29,520 nucleotides of DNA from Planctomycetes bacterium UBA1662 (GTDB lineage Bacteria > Planctomycetota > UBA8108). The notes beneath the pieces were generated by a model that worked only from the letters and a program-made list of their open reading frames with translations, ran no database searches and was not told the DNA's origin. Positions 1 through 6,228 of this stretch are shown piece after piece (the stretch's first letter is position 1; every line of letters begins with the position of its first letter). Both the position numbers and the translations under genes were made by a program. The stretch spans positions 1-29,520 of the forward strand of contig DCKY01000208.1 of NCBI GenBank assembly GCA_002320775.1. The letters are read 5' to 3'.

Positions 1-168
1 ACGGTGGAGACGCCGGCGGAGACGCTCCTCCTCCCCCTCCCGGAGATTCTGAAAACGCTGGTTGATTCGCTGCGAAGTCACGAATTGACCCCGATCTGTT
101 TTTCGGTTCCTGGTGCCGGGATCGCGACTGGGCCTCACCGAGGCGCCCTTTCGGGATCCAGGCACTGA
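1..168 (+). CDS. 3' end of an upstream gene, frame uncertain (partial)
   Basis: Frame 1 is open from the window edge to a TGA at 166-168 and would give a 55-residue C-terminus; its first 20 codons mostly end in G or C, as in the real genes here. Frame 3 is also open and ends at a TGA at 63-65, giving a short Gly/Asp/Pro-rich tail. I cannot tell which is real. The hairpin at 130-148 would lie inside the frame-1 gene but in intergenic DNA if frame 3 is right, which slightly favours frame 3. The gene before fabF is often acpP in other bacteria, but nothing here proves that. Confidence 0.25.
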   Translation, partial: TVETPAETLLLPLPEILKTLVDSLRSHELTPICFSVPGAGIATGPHRGALSGSRH

Positions 169-180
169 ACCAGTTTTTTT
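130..180 (+). terminator. possible weak terminator before fabF
   Basis: A hairpin GGGCCTC-ACC-GAGG(cg)CCC lies at 130-148. A short ACTG-AAC-CAGT stem at 164-174 runs directly into seven T residues (174-180). The second stem is only 4 bp, so this is a weak candidate for the end of the upstream transcript. Confidence 0.25.
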
Positions 181-206
181 GAGCGGGCAGAGATTATTTT
201 AGAGTT

Positions 207-1442
207 ATGAGTCGACGTGTTGTTGTTACCGGACTGGGGGCCTCGACCCCTATTGGAACTGGAGTCGAGAAATTCTGGCAGGGCCTGCTGGATTGCCAGA
301 GCGGGGCCAATGTCATCGAGGCCTTCGATACCGAGGCCTTCCAGGTGCATATCGGCGCCGAGGTGAAGGACTTCGATGCGGCCGAATACCTCGGCGCGAA
401 GGCGGCCCGGACTCTCGATCGATTTATTCAGCTGGCACTCGTCTCGGCTGACCAGTCTGTGGCGGACAGCGGTCTCGATTTCGAGAAGGAAGACGTCACC
501 AGGGTCGGCTGCATCTGGGCGTCCGGCATTGGCGGACTTATCGAGATGGAGGCGACCCATCACGTCTATCTTGACCGGGGACCCAGACGAATCAGTCCTT
601 ACTTCATTCCGAAGCTCATGATCAACGCGGCCTCCGGACAGATCGCCATCCGCTTCGCGATCCAGGGGGTCAATTTCGCGGTGGCCTCGGCCTGCGCCTC
701 AGCGCAGCATGCTATCGGCCTGGCCTTCAGGAGCATCAAGCACGGAGAGTCGGACGTCATGATCACCGGTGGCTCTGAGGCCGCGATCACTCCGCTGGGC
801 CTCGGCGGCTTCTGCTCCCTGCGCGCCCTGTCGACTCGAAATGATGACCCGGCGACGGCTTCACGCCCCTTTACCCTCGACCGGGATGGATTCCTGATGG
901 GTGAAGGAGGCGGCGCCCTGGTCCTGGAAGAGCTTGAGCACGCCCGGGCTCGCGGCGCTGAGATCTATTGCGAGGTTCTCGGTCTCGGAATGACAGATGA
1001 CGGTTATCATATTTCGGCCCCGGTGCCTGAAGGCACCAACGCTATCCGAGCCATCGATATAGCCTTGAAGGAGGCCGGCAGGAATCCGGATGAGATTCAG
1101 TACGTCAATGCCCATGGAACCTCGACTCCGCTTAACGACGTGATGGAAACCAGGGCTGTTCGGGCGGCCTTTGGTGATCATGCCGACAAGCTCATGATGA
1201 GCTCTACCAAGTCACAGATTGGCCATCTGCTGGGCGCATCAGGAGCGGCGGAGAGTGTGGCCTGCTGTCTTGCCCTGAAAAACCAGATCGTGCCGCCCAC
1301 GATCAATTACGAGACCCCCGATCCTGAGTGCGATCTCGATTACGTTCCCAACGAACCCCGGGAAGCGGCCATCGACAACCTCATCACCAATTCTTTCGGA
1401 TTCGGCGGCCACAACGTTACGATGGCCTTCGGGAAAATTTGA
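207..1442 (+). CDS. fabF: 3-oxoacyl-[acyl-carrier-protein] synthase II
   Basis: This is the condensing enzyme of type II fatty acid elongation. It joins malonyl-ACP to an acyl-ACP in the cytoplasm with loss of CO2. The 411-residue length is normal. The thiolase-fold catalytic triad falls at the same positions as in the E. coli enzyme: Cys163 in a SACAS context, His303 in NAHGTSTPLND, and His340 in KSQIGHLLGASGAAE. The C-terminal NSFGFGGHN motif is also present. The ATG start is preceded only by a weak purine stretch (AGAG). serA follows 40 bases downstream on the same strand, but the two functions are unrelated, so co-transcription is possible but not implied. Confidence 0.97.
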   Translation: MSRRVVVTGLGASTPIGTGVEKFWQGLLDCQSGANVIEAFDTEAFQVHIGAEVKDFDAAEYLGAKAARTLDRFIQLALVSADQSVADSGLDFEKEDVTRVGCIWASGIGGLIEMEATHHVYLDRGPRRISPYFIPKLMINAASGQIAIRFAIQGVNFAVASACASAQHAIGLAFRSIKHGESDVMITGGSEAAITPLGLGGFCSLRALSTRNDDPATASRPFTLDRDGFLMGEGGGALVLEELEHARARGAEIYCEVLGLGMTDDGYHISAPVPEGTNAIRAIDIALKEAGRNPDEIQYVNAHGTSTPLNDVMETRAVRAAFGDHADKLMMSSTKSQIGHLLGASGAAESVACCLALKNQIVPPTINYETPDPECDLDYVPNEPREAAIDNLITNSFGFGGHNVTMAFGKI

Positions 1443-1482
1443 GCGGGCCGCAGGAAAGTCGAGCAGGAATAAGGACAGGGAC

Positions 1483-3090
1483 GTGAGCAAGGTATTACTC
1501 ATCGCAGATAAGATCAGTGAGGATGCGCTTGAGTTTCTCTCCGGCTGCCCTGACCTGGAGGTTGATCATCGGCCGGGGCTTCCGGTTCCGGAGAAGCTGG
1601 AGGCCGTTCGCGCGGCCGATGCGCTTATCGTCCGAAGTGCCACGCAGGTGGATGCCGAGCTGCTCGAGGCCGCGGAGTCCCTGTCCCTCGTGGTGCGAGC
1701 CGGCGTCGGGGTTGACAATATCGATCTCGATGCCGCCACCCGAAAAGGCGTTGTCGTTCAGAACGTACCGGAGGGGAATACGCGTTCGGCAGCGGAGCAC
1801 ACCATCGCCATGATGCTGGCGCTCTCGCGTAACATTCCAGAGGCCCATCGATCGGTGAAGTCCGGCGAGTGGGACCGGGGCAGGTTCGTCGGTGTGGAGT
1901 TCCAGGGTAAGACTCTCGGGGTCATCGGCTTCGGAAAAATCGGCCGCCATGTGGCGCATATGGGTTCCGGACTGGGGCTTGAAATCCTGGCCTTTGATCC
2001 GTTTCTCGCGCCGCATATGGCTGAAGAGCTTGGTGTCGAGCTGGTCGCTGATCTTGGCGATCTGGCCTCCCGCTGCGATTATCTCACGGTTCATGTTCCA
2101 AAGACCGAGGGTACGAGCGCCCTGATTGGAGCCGATGTGTTGTCGCGGGCCAGGGAAGGCCTGAGGGTGATCAATTGCGCCCGGGGCGGAATTGTCGATG
2201 AGGCGGCGCTTCTTGAGGCGATTGAGAGCGGCCCGGTAGCCGGAGCCGCCCTGGATGTCTTCGAGGAGGAGCCCCCGACGAACAGGGAACTGGTCGACCA
2301 TCCAGCCGTGGTGGTGACTCCGCATCTCGGAGCATCGACCCGCGAGGCCCAGGTGAACGTCGCTGTTTCCGCCGCTCAGCTTGTCGTCGACTATCTCCAG
2401 CATGGAAAGCTTCACAGCCCGGTCAACGCGGTCTTCCTGGAGCCGGATCTGCGCGAGCGCCTCGACCCCTACGGCGAGCTCGGCCGCCGTCTTGGACGTC
2501 TGCATGCCCAATTCCTCGAGGGCAATCCCAAGAGAATCATCGTTAAGTATTTCGGCGATATATTTGACGAGCCCCAGAGCCGCAATTTCGTCACCGCCAA
2601 GGTGCTGGCAGGTTTCCTCGGTGACCGCTGCTCGCAGCCGGTGAACCAGGTCAACGCCAGGTCGCTGGCGCGCGACCAGGGTCTCGCGGTCGAGGAGGCC
2701 AGCGAGGGTAGGAGCCGCTACTTCGCCAACATGATCCGTGTCGAGCTGACCGATAGCTCAGGCGAGAGGAACCTCGGCGGCTCGATCCGCGGCCGCAAGG
2801 GAATACGCCTTGTCTCACTCGACAACTATCACTTCGACGCGGTGCTCGAGGGGCAGATGGTGATTTCCGCCAACGAGGACCGGCCGGGAATGATCGGTAC
2901 GATTGGCCAGGTGCTCTCCTCTCACCAGATGAACATCTCCTCGATGTCGCTCGGTCGTGACCGCAGCGGAGGTACGGCGCTTTCGGTCATCAACCTGGAT
3001 GCGCCCGAGATAGAGAAGCTCGCAGCGGTTGCCGAAGATCTCGTGAAGGAAGAGGGGATCCTCTGGGCTCGTTGCCTGCAGGCGGACTGA
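1483..3090 (+). CDS. serA: D-3-phosphoglycerate dehydrogenase, long form
   Basis: Oxidises 3-phosphoglycerate to 3-phosphohydroxypyruvate with NAD, the first step of serine synthesis. At 535 residues it is the long (type 1) form: catalytic and NAD-binding domains (about 1-315), an intervening ASB-type domain (about 320-450) and a C-terminal ACT domain (about 458-535) with the ANEDRPGMIGTIG signature, the usual site of serine feedback. The nucleotide-binding GxGxxG is at 149-154 with Asp172 following. Catalytic Arg234 (NCARGG), Glu263 (FEEEPP) and His281 (TPHLGAS) are all visible. The start is GTG at 1483, with AAGGACAGG just upstream as ribosome binding site; no ATG fits better. There is no T-run terminator on the plus strand after the stop. 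Confidence 0.97.
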   Translation: MSKVLLIADKISEDALEFLSGCPDLEVDHRPGLPVPEKLEAVRAADALIVRSATQVDAELLEAAESLSLVVRAGVGVDNIDLDAATRKGVVVQNVPEGNTRSAAEHTIAMMLALSRNIPEAHRSVKSGEWDRGRFVGVEFQGKTLGVIGFGKIGRHVAHMGSGLGLEILAFDPFLAPHMAEELGVELVADLGDLASRCDYLTVHVPKTEGTSALIGADVLSRAREGLRVINCARGGIVDEAALLEAIESGPVAGAALDVFEEEPPTNRELVDHPAVVVTPHLGASTREAQVNVAVSAAQLVVDYLQHGKLHSPVNAVFLEPDLRERLDPYGELGRRLGRLHAQFLEGNPKRIIVKYFGDIFDEPQSRNFVTAKVLAGFLGDRCSQPVNQVNARSLARDQGLAVEEASEGRSRYFANMIRVELTDSSGERNLGGSIRGRKGIRLVSLDNYHFDAVLEGQMVISANEDRPGMIGTIGQVLSSHQMNISSMSLGRDRSGGTALSVINLDAPEIEKLAAVAEDLVKEEGILWARCLQAD

Positions 3091-3096
3091 GGGCAT

Positions 3097-3132
3097 AAAA
3101 AAAGGGCTCAAACCTGCAAACGGAATGAGCCC
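3097..3132 (-). terminator. Rho-independent terminator, minus strand
   Basis: Read on the minus strand, GGGCTCA (3132-3126) pairs perfectly with TGAGCCC (3110-3104) across a 15-base loop and is followed at once by seven T residues (3103-3097). On the plus strand the hairpin has no T-run after it, so it does not look like a serA terminator. No minus-strand protein gene ends here, which is why I propose a non-coding transcript. Confidence 0.65.
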
Positions 3133-3255
3133 GTGGAACGTGGGTTGGGGGCAATCTTAATGGGCGGCGCGCTGAACCTTTCCGGCAGTACCGGAAAGTC
3201 GCGCTCGATTCGGGCTACCCCTCTGGGAGCCGCGGGCGATCGTTTTTTTCCGCGC
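3097..3255 (-). ncRNA. candidate small RNA (unassigned, rod-shaped fold)
   Basis: About 159 nt lie between a sigma-70-like promoter and a T-run terminator on the minus strand. The sequence can fold into a long rod. Outer helix: GCCCGCGG (3237-3230) with CCACGGGC (3136-3129), one mismatch. Middle helix: GGGGTAG (3221-3215) with TTGCCCC (3154-3148). Terminal arm: GCGCG (3204-3200) with CGCGC (3171-3167), then CTTTCCGG (3198-3191) with CCGGAAAG (3185-3178) closing a 5-base loop. The outer helix shares GGGC with the terminator stem, so the two are mutually exclusive. A rod with an internal bubble and similar length recalls 6S RNA, but I do not recognise a 6S consensus and make no family call. Confidence 0.45.
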
Positions 3256-3261
3256 CATCTA

Positions 3262-3290
3262 AGAGTAGGACGAGAATCCAGAATCGTCAA
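3262..3290 (-). promoter_or_regulatory. sigma-70-like promoter for the minus-strand small RNA candidate
   Basis: On the minus strand TTGACG (3290-3285) is followed after 17 bases by TACTCT (3267-3262). The -35 box matches 5 of 6 consensus bases; the -10 box is weak (3 of 6). The predicted start is near 3255. Confidence 0.4.
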
Positions 3291-3369
3291 CTCGGCCAGT
3301 CCGGGCTGGGACTGCAGTCGCCGCTTAAAGGCTGTAGCTTATTGATTTGAAGGAGGTTACAGTAATCCT

Positions 3370-4101
3370 ATGAGTCTCCCCGGTTATGTCATCGCATGTT
3401 CCGTATATGCTGTGCTGGGTATCTGCACAGCGTGGGTGTTTCGTTCTTCGAGGACGATTCGGGAGCATTCCTGGTGCCAGTTCTCAGCCCTGCTGATGAG
3501 CTTCCTGGCGGCTATTCCCGCACTTGTGGTGTCCTCGAGGGAACTCTATATGGAGTTTCATCTCGGTTTCCAGGGGTTTCTCTTCCTCGCCAGCGCGCTC
3601 TGCCATGTTCCCGTGTGGATTTACATAGTGGTTTTTCACAGCAGCCGGCTGGCGGGTACTTTCACCGGCTCCCGGTTCGCCGGGAGGCCCTCAGAAGAGT
3701 TTTCTCCCATCAAGGAGTGGAAGCTGGTAGAGGAGCACCTGCGGCAGCTTGCGAAGAATCCTCTCGACGCTCGTCGCCGGGAGTCCCTGGCGGATTCCTA
3801 TCTGCGCCTGGGAACGCTTGATTCGGCCATTTCCGAGTATCGCAAGGCGGCCGACAGCCTTGATTCCGGGCCGGAGCAGGCGCGGCTGCTGTACAGGGCG
3901 GCCTATGTCTGTGTCGAGCGCCGGATGTCGGTGAAGAAGGCGCTGCCGCTGCTCAGGCGGCTGGTTCGCCTCTATCCCCGCAGCTACTACGCGGCCTATG
4001 CCAGGCGTATCCTGAATCGCTACGAGGCCTACGAGGCGGCCGGATTGCTGAACTCCGGAGGCACCGACTGGTGGGATGGCGGCGGAGATCCGCCAGCCTG
4101 A
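3370..4101 (+). CDS. membrane protein with C-terminal TPR-like repeats, function unknown
   Basis: A 243-residue protein I cannot name. Three hydrophobic segments (about 5-24, 35-55 and 67-90) look like membrane helices. A soluble part follows with two or three helix-turn-helix units of TPR style: ADSYLRLGTLDSAISEYRKA (about 142-161) and a second unit around 165-215 rich in Leu, Arg and Tyr. The end is Gly/Asp/Trp-rich. The layout suggests a membrane-anchored scaffold with the TPR part on one side, but the partner is unknown. AGGAGG at 3351-3356 is a good ribosome binding site, though 13 bases from the ATG, which is longer than usual. The stop lies one base from the stop of convergent xerD. 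Confidence 0.75.
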   Translation: MSLPGYVIACSVYAVLGICTAWVFRSSRTIREHSWCQFSALLMSFLAAIPALVVSSRELYMEFHLGFQGFLFLASALCHVPVWIYIVVFHSSRLAGTFTGSRFAGRPSEEFSPIKEWKLVEEHLRQLAKNPLDARRRESLADSYLRLGTLDSAISEYRKAADSLDSGPEQARLLYRAAYVCVERRMSVKKALPLLRRLVRLYPRSYYAAYARRILNRYEAYEAAGLLNSGGTDWWDGGGDPPA

Positions 4102-4102
4102 T

Positions 4103-5074
4103 TCAGCCGCGCGGGTGGAACTCGGCGTGGAGCCCCTTCAGCTCTGATTTTTCGATGTGGGTGTAGAGCTCGGTGGTCTCCACGTTCACATGTCCGAGGA
4201 TCTCCTGGACGATTCGCAGGTCGGCTCGCCCCCGCAGCAGGTGAGTAGCGAGGGAGTGCCTCAGCGTATGAGGGGTGACCTTCTTGGAGATTCCCGCAAG
4301 CAGCGCGTATTTGCGCACCATGGCCGCAATCACCTCCCGGCCCAGCCGCTGCCCGCTGCGGCTGAGGAAGAGCAATTCCTCGTCAGCTTCTTTCAGCAAT
4401 CCGGGGCGTTCCTTGAGACGGTAGCTCTCGATGGCGTCCAGGCAGGTTTTGCTCGTGGGAACGATCCGCTCACGATTGCCCTTGCCTCTGCAATGAATGA
4501 TTCCCTGGTCGGAACGCACATCCTGTAACCGCAGCCCGCAGGCTTCCGATACCCGCAGTCCCGAAGCGTAGAGGAGCTCGATCATGGCGCGGTCTCGCAA
4601 AGAATAGCGTGAAGGGTGTTCAACAATGGCGTCCATCAGCCGGGTGATCTCGTCTTCACCCAGGACATCAGGCAGATATTTTCCCTTGCGGGGGGTCTCG
4701 ATATGGCGTGCCGGGTTTTCCTTGAGGATGTCCTCCCTTAGCAGGAACTTGAGGAAGGAGCGTACGGCCGCGAGGCTGCGCTGGATGCTTGAATCGCCCC
4801 GTCCTCGCTGGCGTTCGGCAATGAGAAAATCAAAGATGTCCTGCTCGGTTGGCAGATCCTCACCGATTCCGGCAAGAAACCGTCCGCAATCCCTCCTGTA
4901 GGCATCGAGGGTATGCCAGGACATCCCGCGCTCGATTTCGAGGTAGGAGATGAAGAGCTTGAGGTAGGTCTTTAATTCACTCATGTACAAGAATACATGA
5001 TTCGCCGGGAATGGACGATGGCCGCCGTACCGGTAAGGCTGGCGGGACAGTTTTTCGGCCCGGATGTACAACAT
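4103..5074 (-). CDS. xerD: tyrosine recombinase XerD
   Basis: Site-specific recombinase of the integrase family that resolves chromosome dimers at dif near the terminus, normally with XerC. Counting from the inner ATG at 4984, the catalytic set is complete and close to E. coli XerD numbering: Arg144 (SGLRVSEA), Lys168 (RGKGNRE), His239 and Arg242 (HTLRHS), His265 (LGHVNVETT) and nucleophile Tyr274. The SAM-like core-binding domain is at about 1-85. Start choice: the ATG at 5074 has a strong GGAGG 9 bases upstream and gives 323 residues. The ATG at 4984 has no ribosome binding site but gives the usual family length of 293. I list the longer form because of the binding site; the family alignment argues for the shorter one. 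No other phage or integron gene is near, so this is a housekeeping recombinase. Confidence 0.93.
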   Translation of the reverse strand: MLYIRAEKLSRQPYRYGGHRPFPANHVFLYMSELKTYLKLFISYLEIERGMSWHTLDAYRRDCGRFLAGIGEDLPTEQDIFDFLIAERQRGRGDSSIQRSLAAVRSFLKFLLREDILKENPARHIETPRKGKYLPDVLGEDEITRLMDAIVEHPSRYSLRDRAMIELLYASGLRVSEACGLRLQDVRSDQGIIHCRGKGNRERIVPTSKTCLDAIESYRLKERPGLLKEADEELLFLSRSGQRLGREVIAAMVRKYALLAGISKKVTPHTLRHSLATHLLRGRADLRIVQEILGHVNVETTELYTHIEKSELKGLHAEFHPRG

Positions 5075-5237
5075 CTGGTCACTCCTCCATGCTTCCGCGC
5101 AGGGGCCGTCCGGCGGCCGCTCCCGGAAATTACCCGGAAGGTCGTTCCGAGGCTCTTCAGCCGGTTTCAGGGGGCTCTGAGTGGTGTTATAATCCTGCCT
5201 TCATACAGGCGACTGGTTTTTGACCCACTGGTACAGA

Positions 5238-6224
5238 ATGGCTGAAACTCTTAAAACCCGGCTTGGCTCTCTCGAGCTGAAGAACCCGATTCTCAGCGCC
5301 TCGGGCACCTTCGGTTATGGGAAGGAGGTCGAGTCTTTTGTCGATCCATCGGTTTATGGAGGAATTGTCGGCAAGAGCATCTCGCTCGAACCCCGCAAGG
5401 GCAATCCCCTGCCGCGCACCTGGGAGACGGCCTCGGGAATGCTGAATTCCATCGGTCTGCAGAATCCCGGCATCGACGCCTTTATCTCCGACCCCTCCTA
5501 CCTGCCTCGAATGAGCGCCTACGATACCCGGGTGGTGGTCAACCTTGTCGGGGACACCGTCGATGAGTACGTGGAGATGGCCAGGCGGCTCGATTCAGAG
5601 TCCGCCGTGGACGCCCTTGAGCTGAATATCTCCTGTCCGAATTGTCCCCTCGGCGGCATGGAGTTCGGTGTCGATCCCGAGGCGACCCGCCGGCTGGTCG
5701 AGGCGGTCAGGGAAAACTTCAGCCGGACGATCATCGCCAAGCTCACGCCCAACGTGACCGATGTGATTCCCATCGCCCGGGCCGCGGAGGCCGGCGGGGC
5801 GGATGCCCTTTCACTGGTCAATACCTACGTCGGGATGGCGATCGAGTGGAGGCAGCGGCGGCCCCGCCTTGGCGGTATCACCGGGGGGCTTTCAGGCCCG
5901 GCGATCAAGCCGCTGGCTTTGCGGCTGGTGTGGCTGGCGGCCCAGAATTGTGAGATACCGATCATCGGTATCGGCGGAATTATGAACACCGATGATGTTC
6001 TCGAGTTTATAGTCGCTGGCGCGAGCGCCGTACAGATCGGTACGGTTCAGTTTATTCGGCCGCGTATCGCCCTGGAAATAATCGAAGGGCTTGGCGAAGC
6101 CCTTCGAGAGCTGGGCGCAGGCTCCATCGGGGAGCTGGTCGGAACGCTCGAGACGGACCGGGATGCCATCACGGTTCGACAGGCGGATGAAGATGGCGGT
6201 GAAGAGGCTCCGGCCGGCGAATAA
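5238..6224 (+). CDS. pyrD: dihydroorotate dehydrogenase, class 1B catalytic subunit
   Basis: Oxidises dihydroorotate to orotate in pyrimidine synthesis using FMN. The 328-residue TIM barrel has the class 1 signature NISCPN with Cys133 as catalytic base (serine in class 2), plus SGTFGYG near the N-terminus and the FMN phosphate region GIGGIMNTDD. The sequence is closest in style to class 1B, which normally pairs with the FAD/Fe-S subunit PyrK to pass electrons to NAD. No pyrK is in this window. I chose the ATG at 5238; an in-frame TTG at 5220 would add six residues, and neither has a clear ribosome binding site. secA starts 4 bases after the stop, so the two are probably translationally coupled. 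A Glu/Gly-rich tail ends the protein. Confidence 0.94.
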   Translation: MAETLKTRLGSLELKNPILSASGTFGYGKEVESFVDPSVYGGIVGKSISLEPRKGNPLPRTWETASGMLNSIGLQNPGIDAFISDPSYLPRMSAYDTRVVVNLVGDTVDEYVEMARRLDSESAVDALELNISCPNCPLGGMEFGVDPEATRRLVEAVRENFSRTIIAKLTPNVTDVIPIARAAEAGGADALSLVNTYVGMAIEWRQRRPRLGGITGGLSGPAIKPLALRLVWLAAQNCEIPIIGIGGIMNTDDVLEFIVAGASAVQIGTVQFIRPRIALEIIEGLGEALRELGAGSIGELVGTLETDRDAITVRQADEDGGEEAPAGE

Positions 6225-6228
6225 GACC

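Noticed and set aside
1495..2511. Long minus-strand open frame (338 codons) opposite serA
   Set aside because: serA is complete with all catalytic residues; the opposite frame has no family motifs and arises from G/C-rich third positions.
4103..5074. Tyrosine recombinase as evidence of a mobile element
   Set aside because: It has XerD length and motifs, lies among housekeeping genes, and no attachment repeats or phage genes flank it.
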